64,000 bases of DNA from contig DASZTO010000014.1 of NCBI GenBank assembly GCA_035548175.1, positions 1 through 64,000 on the forward strand. The letters run 5' to 3'. A model generated the notes under the pieces. It was not told the DNA's origin and ran no database searches. It saw nothing but the letters and a program-made list of their open reading frames with translations. This DNA is from CALCHA01 sp035548175. GTDB lineage: Bacteria; Planctomycetota; Phycisphaerae; WQYP01. How positions within the stretch are numbered: the first letter of the stretch is position 1; each line of letters begins with the position of its first letter. The translations under genes and the position numbers were made by a program. Below are positions 17,310-24,443 of the stretch, piece after piece.

Positions 17310-18045
17310 AAAACACCTGATAAGACCACTCGGCTATCCAGCGTCGGGGAGCGTCCTGCTCCACCTGCTGCCCGCGGCAGCGATGAAGTTCCACCTGCCA
17401 GCGACGCTCGCCGGCAACCGATGCACGAGGCATCACCCGCCAGCGCGTCGCCGCACAGGATGGTTCCTCCGCCTCCCACCACGGCCGCGCCAGCAGCCCC
17501 ACCGCATTCCCCGCTTCGGCCGCAAGCTGCAATCGCCGGCTCACCGTCACCGCCATGCGCGAGGCATCGGCAACCACGCACGACACCGCCGGACAACGCA
17601 ACGCCTCCCCTATCGCCCAGAACCGTTCCTCATCCGTCTGCGGATCCAGAAACACAAAACGCTTCCGCCAACCCGGCCGCCAGGCAATCCCGCCTTCCGC
17701 CGCTTCTCCCCCCGTAGAAGTGGCGCCACACGATGCGGCGCACAGATGCTGAAACATCGGCCAGCAACGCCGACCGATCCACAACACCCGCCCCCCCTCA
17801 CCCAGCGACAGCGCCATCCCCGCCAAAAGCGTCAGCGGCGCATGCCATGCCTTGCGAAGCGCACTGCCAACATCCTCCATCAGATGCCACTCATGGCAGT
17901 ATCCCTCCGCCGGCAGGGCGAAATCCCCAGGCGTGGGAGCGGCGCGCCGTTTTTCCCGCGGAGGAGCGACCCTTTCCGCCGTGGTGAGCCGCAGATGCTC
18001 ATCCGACAGTAGCCCTTCCAGAGATTGACCCGTTGCCGCTTCCAT
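17221..18045 (-). CDS. imuA: ImuA-like protein of the mutagenic-repair cassette
   Basis: 274-aa protein in the position of ImuA/SulA-related RecA-like factors. Visible: a central segment with alternating strands (GGRVLWIGRR, KRFVFLDPQTDEERFWAIGEAL, VSCVVADASRM) resembling the RecA fold but without a usable Walker A. Assignment relies on weak similarity plus its fixed place before imuB and dnaE2. The ATG at 18045 lies only 7 nt after the -10 box, so the message may be leaderless. Family members act with ImuB and DnaE2 in damage tolerance. Confidence 0.8.
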   Translation of the reverse strand: MEAATGQSLEGLLSDEHLRLTTAERVAPPREKRRAAPTPGDFALPAEGYCHEWHLMEDVGSALRKAWHAPLTLLAGMALSLGEGGRVLWIGRRCWPMFQHLCAASCGATSTGGEAAEGGIAWRPGWRKRFVFLDPQTDEERFWAIGEALRCPAVSCVVADASRMAVTVSRRLQLAAEAGNAVGLLARPWWEAEEPSCAATRWRVMPRASVAGERRWQVELHRCRGQQVEQDAPRRWIAEWSYQVFCGTGALHFSADVGCGSAAAQSVRQRSHGA

Positions 18046-18052
18046 GTTTGTT

Positions 18053-18080
18053 AGGATAGTGTACGGTATGCGGGAGTCAA
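18053..18080 (-). promoter_or_regulatory. promoter of the imuA-imuB-dnaE2 operon with GTAC palindrome
   Basis: Minus strand: TTGACT (18080-18075), 16-bp spacer, TATCCT (18058-18053), then 7 nt to the imuA ATG. The spacer and -10 carry an imperfect palindrome ATA-N2-GTAC-N2-TAT (18056-18069), a plausible site for an SOS-type repressor. It does not match the E. coli or Bacillus LexA consensus. Confidence 0.55.
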
Positions 18081-18182
18081 GCGGTTTTTGCCGCGCATTC
18101 TTTTTTCACGCGTCTCCCGGAGGCGGCGTGGATTCTTCAATCGCAGTCAACTCGGAACGTCGGGGCCATGGACGATGCGGCG

Positions 18183-18215
18183 AAAAAAAAAGACCTCCGC
18201 CCTTTCGGAGGTCTT
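18183..18215 (-). terminator. Rho-independent terminator of the DUF1326-type gene
   Basis: Perfect 10-bp stem AAGACCTCCG/CGGAGGTCTT (18190-18199 and 18206-18215), 6-nt loop, followed on the minus strand by a run of T (18190-18183). It lies 25 nt past the stop of the gene at 18240-18896. Confidence 0.9.
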
Positions 18216-18239
18216 CATCGCCCTGCAAACCACGCCCCC

Positions 18240-18896
18240 TTAGAACGAATAGGTGCCATAGAACGCACTGTTCTCGTCCGACCGCTCCCACGGATCGCCC
18301 ACATTCCCGGCGCTGTACCCGGCGTCCTGCGTATAGCCCACCTTCCGCCCTTCCAGCGGAATCAGCGGCGAATACCAAACCAGGTTCGGCTGCTTGCAGC
18401 ATTCGCCATTGGGCATCGGCTGCACCGACATCTCCCCGAAATTTGCCGCCACCACGCTGTAATTCGCGTCGTCATGGCTGAAAGTAACCGGCCCGCGACG
18501 CACGGCAATCACATCCCCGAGCTGCCCGTGCAGCTTCGACCGCACCATGTCCGCAAACGCGGTCGCCTGCGCATCCGATGCATGGCTATCGATCACCAGC
18601 TCCGATTTCCGCGGAGCATCTTTCCCCAGGTTGTCCGAGGAATCCACCGCCGCCATCGCATTCACGCCGGAAAGATCGACGCCGTTCCACACCCCGCCCG
18701 TCACATGCCACGCCAGGACTGCATCCTGTCCGATGGTGACCAACTCGCCGTTGTAATGGCACGCCCCCGCGAAGACGCTGGCGGTACGCGCTTCCACGTA
18801 CTGGGCCGTTAGATGACTCGGCGTCGCCGGGAGCGTAGGCGCCGGCGCAATCGCCACGGCCAACAGGGTCAGCGGAAGGAGCGCTTTAAGCAGCAT
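18240..18896 (-). CDS. DUF1326-like exported protein
   Basis: 218 aa. N-terminal signal peptide (MLLKALLPLTLLAVAIAPAP) followed by a domain with the DUF1326 look: QYVEARTASVFAGACHYNGE, GQDAVLAWHVTGGVWNGVDLSG and a late cysteine pair (NGECCKQPN). Function of the family is unknown. The ATG at 18896 has GAGGTG about 6 nt upstream; 18944 would put an unlikely stretch before the signal peptide. A strong terminator follows. Not obviously linked to the aldehyde oxidoreductase genes upstream. Confidence 0.75.
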   Translation of the reverse strand: MLLKALLPLTLLAVAIAPAPTLPATPSHLTAQYVEARTASVFAGACHYNGELVTIGQDAVLAWHVTGGVWNGVDLSGVNAMAAVDSSDNLGKDAPRKSELVIDSHASDAQATAFADMVRSKLHGQLGDVIAVRRGPVTFSHDDANYSVVAANFGEMSVQPMPNGECCKQPNLVWYSPLIPLEGRKVGYTQDAGYSAGNVGDPWERSDENSAFYGTYSF

Positions 18897-18992
18897 GGGA
18901 CACCTCGGGACAATCACGAATACCACACACCAACGATGAAACACCGTCCGTCTTTCAGGATTATAGAGGACGGCGGGGGGGTGAATTCAACC

Positions 18993-19247
18993 TCAGAACG
19001 GTTTGGCCAGGGCCGAACGATAGCAGCCGCGGCTGGGCGTGCAAACTTCTGGATAGGCATGCCGGCCGTCAGGACCGATGGGAAGCTGCGTGTGGTAGCA
19101 CCAGCAGTGGCCCGAGTGGTCGTAAATATCTTCCGGAGTGGCGGGGATTTGGTCGGCAGTGAAGATTTTCTTGGAGCGCAGGTCGCCACAAAAGGGGGTG
19201 AGCGAGACGTGGCGAGCGGGGGCGGTGGGGGGGGTGGAGGTATTCAT
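18993..19247 (-). CDS. small Cys/His-rich protein at the end of the paoABC-like operon
   Basis: 84-aa soluble protein with seven cysteine/histidine-dense positions: LTPFCGD, then HSGHCWCYHTQLP, then YPEVCTPSRGC. The spacing could hold a metal or an Fe-S cluster, but no family is recognised. The ATG at 19247 is preceded by GGGAG. It lies 41 bp after the FAD-subunit gene on the same strand, so it is probably the last gene of that operon and could act in maturation of, or electron transfer from, the enzyme. That role is inferred from position only. Confidence 0.7.
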   Translation of the reverse strand: MNTSTPPTAPARHVSLTPFCGDLRSKKIFTADQIPATPEDIYDHSGHCWCYHTQLPIGPDGRHAYPEVCTPSRGCYRSALAKPF

Positions 19248-19262
19248 GGGAGACTCCCGGAG

Positions 19263-19288
19263 GGCAATGGCCAATGACAAATCCACAA
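19263..19288. repeat. degenerate 7-bp-period array
   Basis: GGCAATG, GCCAATG, ACAAATC, CACAATC in tandem with 7-bp spacing, just after the FAD-subunit stop codon. Weaker than the arrays at 53050 and 55553 but of the same design. Confidence 0.5.
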
Positions 19289-20290
19289 TCAGGCGGTCAG
19301 GCTGGAAATAGCGCGGCGGATCAAGGTTTGCGTCAACGGCACCTTGTAGGCGTTGTGTTCCAGAGGATCGGCATCCTGTAGCGCGATCTGCGCGACGTTG
19401 AGCAGCGTCGCCGCGTCCGGCTTCTTGCCGATCAGGGCCTTTTCCGCGTCGGGCACCCGCCACGGAATCGGGGCCACGCCCGCCAGCACCAGCCGCGCAT
19501 CCTTGACCGTTCCATCCGCCGCCATCTCCAGCGCCGCCGCCACCGCCGACATCGCGAAATCCAGCGACTCCCGCTCCTTGAACTTCAGGTAGGTCGATTT
19601 CGCCGCCAGTGCCGTCGCCGGCACCTGAATCTCCGTCACGATCTCCCCCGGTTTGAGAATGTTTTCCCGGCGAACGGAGACCTTCGGCAACGCAAAGAAA
19701 TCCTGCACGGGAATCGTGCGTGATCCCTCCGCACCGGTGATCGTGAGCGTGGCGTTCAGCGCAATCAACATCGGCGCCAGGTCCGAAGGGTGCACGATGT
19801 ACGACGGCCCGCCCGCAATGATCGCGTTGTATTTGTTCTGCCCGATCGACGCATAACACTCCGTCCCGCCTTTTTTGAGGCACTTCACCGTCTCCAGCCG
19901 GAAGTACCAGCAGCGCGGCCGCTGGCAGAGATTGCCGCCGATGGTCCCCATGTTGCGGATTTGCGGCGTGGCGATCGAATGCGCCGCCTGCGCCAGCCCC
20001 GGAAAATTCTTGCGGATCGTCTCGTTTTCTTCGATGGCCGTGATCGTCGCCAGCGCCCCGATCTTCAGCCCCCCCTTGCCGTCATCGGCAATCTTATCGA
20101 GCCCCTGAATCGTCTTGAGATTCACCACCCGCGGCGCCGGCGTGATGTACGCCTTGATCGTCGTCAGCAAATCCTGACCGCCGGCGAGGGCGCGCGGAAG
20201 CTGGTCGGGATCGGTCTTGGGATCGCTCGGCGTCAGGAGCTTGACGGCGGCCTCGACGGTGGGGGCGTTGGCGAATTCGAAGGCGTTCAT
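19289..20290 (-). CDS. paoB: aldehyde oxidoreductase FAD-binding subunit (PaoB/YagS-like)
   Basis: 333-aa subunit of a xanthine-dehydrogenase-family enzyme that passes electrons from the 2Fe-2S clusters to FAD. Visible: FAD-binding ALAGGQDLL and TIGGNLCQRPRCWYFR. The last motif plus KCLKKGGTECYA supplies four cysteines, as in PaoB, which carries an extra 4Fe-4S cluster, and unlike ordinary xanthine dehydrogenase. Third gene of the operon paoA (22646), paoC (20348), paoB; order differs from E. coli paoABC. Degenerate tandem arrays flank it on both sides. Confidence 0.88.
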   Translation of the reverse strand: MNAFEFANAPTVEAAVKLLTPSDPKTDPDQLPRALAGGQDLLTTIKAYITPAPRVVNLKTIQGLDKIADDGKGGLKIGALATITAIEENETIRKNFPGLAQAAHSIATPQIRNMGTIGGNLCQRPRCWYFRLETVKCLKKGGTECYASIGQNKYNAIIAGGPSYIVHPSDLAPMLIALNATLTITGAEGSRTIPVQDFFALPKVSVRRENILKPGEIVTEIQVPATALAAKSTYLKFKERESLDFAMSAVAAALEMAADGTVKDARLVLAGVAPIPWRVPDAEKALIGKKPDAATLLNVAQIALQDADPLEHNAYKVPLTQTLIRRAISSLTA

Positions 20291-20302
20291 GAGCGGTTCC
20301 GA

Positions 20303-20341
20303 CGTAAATAAGCCACAAAAAACAGGAAAAACACGAAGCGC
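20303..20341 (+). repeat. dispersed 9-bp-period element, copy C
   Basis: Starts CGTAAATAAGCCACAAAAAA and continues as 9-mers CACAAAAAA, CAGGAAAAA, CACGAAGCG (20315-20341). A diverged copy of the elements at 2904-2941 and 55430-55467; fills the paoC-paoB gap. Confidence 0.65.
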
Positions 20342-20347
20342 TGCCGG

Positions 20348-22582
20348 CTATACGTTCTTCTGCTGCGCGAGCGCGTTGAGAATCTTGTCCGGCGTGATCG
20401 GCAGCTCCCGAATCCGCACGCCGATGGCATTGGCCACCGCATTGGCGATCGCACCCGAGCCGGGAATATTCGCCGGCTCGGCCAGGCCGATGACCACGTT
20501 GCGCTCGTCGCCATCGTCAATGATCGGAATCAGCTCCGGAATCTCGAGACATCCCGGCAGCTTGTAATCGTTGAACGCCGGGTTCACCATCACGCCAAGG
20601 TTCGCATCCATGACGCGGCCCTCATACAGCGCCATGCCCAGCGACTGGATCATCCCGCCGTTGATCTGCGATTCCGCCCCCATGCGGTTGAGAATCAGCC
20701 CGCCATCCTGCACGTGCGCCATTTTGACGACGCGCACGTGGCCGGTCTCCATGTCCACTTCCACCTCGGCAAACGAAGCGCCGTGGGCGCCGTTGCCCGA
20801 CAGCCCCGGCTTCCATTCGCCGCGCACGGAAAGACCGCCGCTGGGAAGGAACGCGCACGCCTGTTTCCACGAAAGCGCCTTCCCATTGCCCGCGATCTGC
20901 CGATCGGCGAAAAGAACCGCCGAGGGATCCGCCCCCAGGTGCGGCGCGACCCGCTTGGCCATTTCCGTTCTGGCGTTGTATGCGGCGTCTTTCACCGCCG
21001 GCGAGAGCGACGCCGCCGTTGTCGACCCCCCCGACGCCACGCCGTTGGTAAAGCGCGAATCGCCGATTTCCTCGAGCACGTCGTTGTAATCGAGCCCCAG
21101 TTCCTCGGCGACGATGGCGCGCACATACGTCCGCGTCCCCGTGCCCAGGTCCTGCGACGCATTCTGCACCGTCACCGAGCCATCCTGCCCGATGTTGACG
21201 GTGGCGACGCAACCGCCGCGCCCGCCGCCGCCCCACGCTCCGATCCCGCAGCCCATCCCGCGCACCAGCGAAGAGCCATTCGCCGACTTGCCCGGTGTTT
21301 TGTTCCGGTTCTGCCAGCCGATCGCCTTGGCGCCCGCATCGAGCTGCCGAATCCACGCGGGGTCTGGAACATTCTTCTTCCGGAATTCCACCGGATCCAT
21401 CTGCAGCTTGTCGGCCAGTTCATCCATCAGCGATTCCATCGCAAAACACGCCTGCGGATGCCCGGGAGCGCGCATCGCCACCGAGGAGTCTTCGTTCGTG
21501 TTGACGGTGTTCTGCTCGCGATAAGTGTGCTGGGCGCGATACTGGTACGGCTGTGCCGCAATGTTCGACCGCCCGATGCCCGGCAGCGCCTGCTGGATGC
21601 AATGCACCGCCACCAGCGTGCCATCCTTCGTCGCCCCCGCCTGAAACGTCTGAATCGCGCCCGGGCCGTTGCCCGCCGCCAGGAATTCCTCCCGCCGCGT
21701 CAGCACCAGCTTCACCGGCTGCTTGAGCTGCTTCGACAACCGGCACGCCCACTGCCCGACGATGCCGATGCCGAACTTCGAGCCAAACCCGCCCCCCATG
21801 TTGTACACGATGCCGGCAATTTTTGATGCCGGCAGACCCAGTTCCCGGGCCGCATCGGTGGTGATCGAGTTGCAGCCCTGCGTCGAACAATACACCGTGG
21901 CCGAATCGCCGCCGGAATAATCGCAAACCACCGAATGCGTTTCCAGGCAGCAGTGATGCATGATGACCGAGGTATAGGTGGCATCGACCGTGACGTCGCA
22001 CGATTTGAGCGCATCGAGCACCTGCTCCGGGTTGCCTCCGCGATTGCCGCCCGCGCGACCGCCAAAGCGTCCTCCTCCTCCGCCGTTGACCGCCGCCGGG
22101 GCCCCCGCCTTCATGGCGTCCTGCGCCGTCACCACGAACGGCAACTGCTCCCACTCGATCGCCACCGCATGCGCCGCCTCTTCCGCGGCTTCGAGCGTCT
22201 TGGCCGCGACCGCCGCTACCGGCTGGCCTTCGAAACGCACCTCCTCCACGTTCGGCAACGGCACCACCGCCAGAACGCCCGCCACCTTCTCCGCCGCTGA
22301 CGTATCCACCGACTTGATCCGTGCATGCGCATGCGGCGAGGTGACGAAACATGCATACGCCATGTTCGGCACCTTGATGTCATGTGTGTATTTCGCCGTG
22401 CCCGTCGCCTTGTGCGGGCCGTCCGCGCGCGGCAGATAGGTGTTCAATAGCCGATGCTTGTCCTTCGGTCCCCAGGCGGGAGCGTCCGTATCATCAACGA
22501 CGATCTCTTCCTCGCCCGACGGAACGCCGTTGACGATCTTCGGAACGAGAATGGTTTTCTTGCCGGGTTGCGTGGTGGGCAT
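20348..22582 (-). CDS. paoC: aldehyde oxidoreductase molybdopterin-binding subunit (PaoC-like)
   Basis: About 744-aa catalytic subunit binding molybdopterin cytosine dinucleotide. Visible: N-terminal a/b hammerhead domain (ATGTAKYTHDIKVP), cofactor motifs NMGGGFGSKFG, MRAPGHPQ and QDLGTGTRTYV, and the active-site Glu in GLAEPANIPGSGAIANA. It should oxidise aldehydes, probably in the periplasm as PaoC does. A Gly/Arg insert (GGGGGRFGGRAGG) near residue 180 is unusual. The ATG at 22582 has GGAG 6 nt upstream. Follows paoA by 63 bp. Confidence 0.92.
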   Translation of the reverse strand: MPTTQPGKKTILVPKIVNGVPSGEEEIVVDDTDAPAWGPKDKHRLLNTYLPRADGPHKATGTAKYTHDIKVPNMAYACFVTSPHAHARIKSVDTSAAEKVAGVLAVVPLPNVEEVRFEGQPVAAVAAKTLEAAEEAAHAVAIEWEQLPFVVTAQDAMKAGAPAAVNGGGGGRFGGRAGGNRGGNPEQVLDALKSCDVTVDATYTSVIMHHCCLETHSVVCDYSGGDSATVYCSTQGCNSITTDAARELGLPASKIAGIVYNMGGGFGSKFGIGIVGQWACRLSKQLKQPVKLVLTRREEFLAAGNGPGAIQTFQAGATKDGTLVAVHCIQQALPGIGRSNIAAQPYQYRAQHTYREQNTVNTNEDSSVAMRAPGHPQACFAMESLMDELADKLQMDPVEFRKKNVPDPAWIRQLDAGAKAIGWQNRNKTPGKSANGSSLVRGMGCGIGAWGGGGRGGCVATVNIGQDGSVTVQNASQDLGTGTRTYVRAIVAEELGLDYNDVLEEIGDSRFTNGVASGGSTTAASLSPAVKDAAYNARTEMAKRVAPHLGADPSAVLFADRQIAGNGKALSWKQACAFLPSGGLSVRGEWKPGLSGNGAHGASFAEVEVDMETGHVRVVKMAHVQDGGLILNRMGAESQINGGMIQSLGMALYEGRVMDANLGVMVNPAFNDYKLPGCLEIPELIPIIDDGDERNVVIGLAEPANIPGSGAIANAVANAIGVRIRELPITPDKILNALAQQKNV

Positions 22583-22645
22583 GGGGGGCTCCGAGCACTG
22601 GGGACTCACTGGCGGGAAGCGGCTTCGGCGGAGATAGCGGGGCGA

Positions 22646-23308
22646 TCAGCCCTTGCTGGCTTTCGCGGCAGCTTGCGCCGCGGCGAAGACGTGCGGATAC
22701 GTGCCGCAGCGGCAGAAGTTGCCCTTGCAGCGCTCCTTGATTTCCTCAAGCGAGGGGTCGGGATTCTTATTCAGGAAATTCGAAAGGTTCGTGACAAACC
22801 CGGATGTGCAGTACCCGCACATCATGCCGTCTTTTTCGACAAACGCCTTCTGCACCTCGTTGGGCTTCTCCGGCGTGCCCAGGCCCTCGACGGTCGTGAT
22901 CGTCCGGCCGACCGCATCCATCGCCAGCACCGAGCACCCATACACGATCTTCCCGTCGAGGATCACCGTGCATGCCCCGCACGTGCCGGCATTGCACACC
23001 AGCTTGGGCCCCGTGAGCGGGTCATCCAGGTGATCGCGAAGGGCCGACAGCAGCGTCGTGCGGGGTTCCACCGTCACATCGCGGTCCTTGCCATTGATCT
23101 TCAGGGTGATGGAAGTGGGGCCCGATACAGGTGCCGAGGGATCGCCGGCCGGCGCCGCGGCGGCGGAGGGCGGTTGACGCAGCAGGCCTTCGGCGGCCGC
23201 CGCCGCAACGGCGGCGCCCTTCAAAAATCCGCGACGCGAAACGGCCGGCAACTTGCCGGTGGTCGGCGAATTCTCGGCGGCTGGAGGGGAGGAAGAGGGG
23301 GAAGACAT
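22646..23308 (-). CDS. paoA: aldehyde oxidoreductase 2Fe-2S subunit with Tat signal (PaoA-like)
   Basis: 220-aa iron-sulfur subunit. N-terminal twin-arginine signal SRRGFLKGAAVAAAAA marks export of the folded complex. Two 2Fe-2S cluster motifs: CNAGTCGACTVILDG...C and the C-terminal pair CGYCTSGF / CRCGTYP. PaoA of E. coli also has a Tat signal that carries the whole heterotrimer to the periplasm, so the same is likely here. The ATG at 23308 is set by AGGAGG 6 nt upstream; longer frames lack this. First gene of the operon; no clear promoter hexamers were seen. Confidence 0.93.
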   Translation of the reverse strand: MSSPSSSPPAAENSPTTGKLPAVSRRGFLKGAAVAAAAAEGLLRQPPSAAAAPAGDPSAPVSGPTSITLKINGKDRDVTVEPRTTLLSALRDHLDDPLTGPKLVCNAGTCGACTVILDGKIVYGCSVLAMDAVGRTITTVEGLGTPEKPNEVQKAFVEKDGMMCGYCTSGFVTNLSNFLNKNPDPSLEEIKERCKGNFCRCGTYPHVFAAAQAAAKASKG

Positions 23309-23464
23309 ACGAACCTCCTCGGAAACTTCGAAGCTAGTGCGGGCCGGTCGATCAGGTCTGCAAGAATAACGCCCAACCCCGCGAAATATGACAGCAGCAT
23401 CCCATGAATGACCGTCGCTGAAGAATGCCCCCGCTCCCACGCCGCCCCCCCATCGCAATCACGA

Positions 23465-23899
23465 TCAGTGGCCGGTGGATGTCGTCCCGGGAATGTTGCC
23501 GCCGCCGCCGAAGTTTTTCGGCACAACCCCGTTCACGTTGATGACATTATTGAGTCCGGGCACCTGATTCACGGCCGTCTGGGCCGTGTTCACGCCCCCG
23601 TCCACCATCGACTTGACGCCGTTGAACGTGTAGCCGCTGATCCCGTCGAGAAAGGAGGTCGACGAACTGGACGGCGCCGCGCCCCAGTTCGGCAGGGCCA
23701 CCCCATTGAGATAACCGCCGTTGCTCCGCGAACCGGAATGCAGCTGGCTCACCGGCACGCCATTGAACGTGTCCCCCGCCTGTCCCGCGGGAATGAACGA
23801 ACTCGTCTGCGCCGCCGCCGTCGGTGTCGACGAAACCTGCGAGCACCCCGCCGCACAAGCGCCGGCGAGCACCATCGTACCGATCAGCAAGATACGCAT
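23465..23899 (-). CDS. putative lipoprotein, small
   Basis: 144 aa with a hydrophobic N-terminus and two possible lipobox cysteines (VLAGAC and CAAGC). The mature part is rich in Gly, Asn, Ser and Thr with a repeated phrase (DTFNGVPVSQL / GYTFNGVKSM) and ends in a Gly-rich tail. No domain recognised. The ATG at 23899 is chosen because AGAGG precedes it; a GTG at 23905 is the alternative. It lies 21 bp after another lipoprotein gene on the same strand, and both are probably co-transcribed. Confidence 0.65.
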   Translation of the reverse strand: MRILLIGTMVLAGACAAGCSQVSSTPTAAAQTSSFIPAGQAGDTFNGVPVSQLHSGSRSNGGYLNGVALPNWGAAPSSSSTSFLDGISGYTFNGVKSMVDGGVNTAQTAVNQVPGLNNVINVNGVVPKNFGGGGNIPGTTSTGH

Positions 23900-23920
23900 G
23901 AGCACCTCTCGTGTCCGGCC

Positions 23921-24409
23921 TCAACGCGCCGGAGGACTCGTGGAGCGACTCCCGGGACTTGAAGACCCGGCCGCAGGAGCCGAGCCCGACGGGGCCATCA
24001 TACCCGGACTCGCGGGAGACGCCACTGGATTTCCACCCCCGGACGCAGGAAAAAGCGGATTGCCGCCGCCGTTGATCGACGGCGCCGCCCCACCTCCCGG
24101 CGGCGCCGGCAGCGGTTCCCCCAGCCCGCCATACCCCGGTACCGACGTCGCGTTCCCCCCTTCCACCTGATCCGCCGGCAGATTTGTCGTCCAGTGAACG
24201 TCCCCCAAAAAATCCTTCCCCGACATGAATGCTCCCGCCGGCGGCTGATTCGTCTGAGGCGCCGCCTTCTTCTGGGCGCTCGATACCGCCCACCCGTTCT
24301 TCTGAAACTGCGCCAGACGCGCTCCCGGCGAATCGTCGTAAATCACGCGCGTTTCCGTGCAGGCGCTCAGCAACACCGGAATCAACAGCAGCACGGCCAA
24401 TGGACGCAT
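23921..24409 (-). CDS. putative lipoprotein, Pro/Gly-rich
   Basis: 162 aa. Clear lipoprotein signal: MRPLAVLLLIPVLLSAC. The first 90 mature residues look globular (IYDDSPGARLAQFQKNGW), the rest is a low-complexity Pro/Gly/Ser tail (PAPPGGGAAPSINGGGNP). Likely an envelope protein of unknown role. Upstream partner of the lipoprotein gene at 23465 and 34 bp downstream of the RNase R gene, so it may share the rnr transcript. Confidence 0.68.
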   Translation of the reverse strand: MRPLAVLLLIPVLLSACTETRVIYDDSPGARLAQFQKNGWAVSSAQKKAAPQTNQPPAGAFMSGKDFLGDVHWTTNLPADQVEGGNATSVPGYGGLGEPLPAPPGGGAAPSINGGGNPLFPASGGGNPVASPASPGMMAPSGSAPAAGSSSPGSRSTSPPAR

Positions 24410-24443
24410 AAATCACTCCCGATCAAGTCCCCGGTGGGGGGGA

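Noticed and set aside
15672..17717. 681-codon frame opposite imuB
   Set aside because: Arg/Gln/Pro-rich, no motif; overlaps three genes of the imu cassette.
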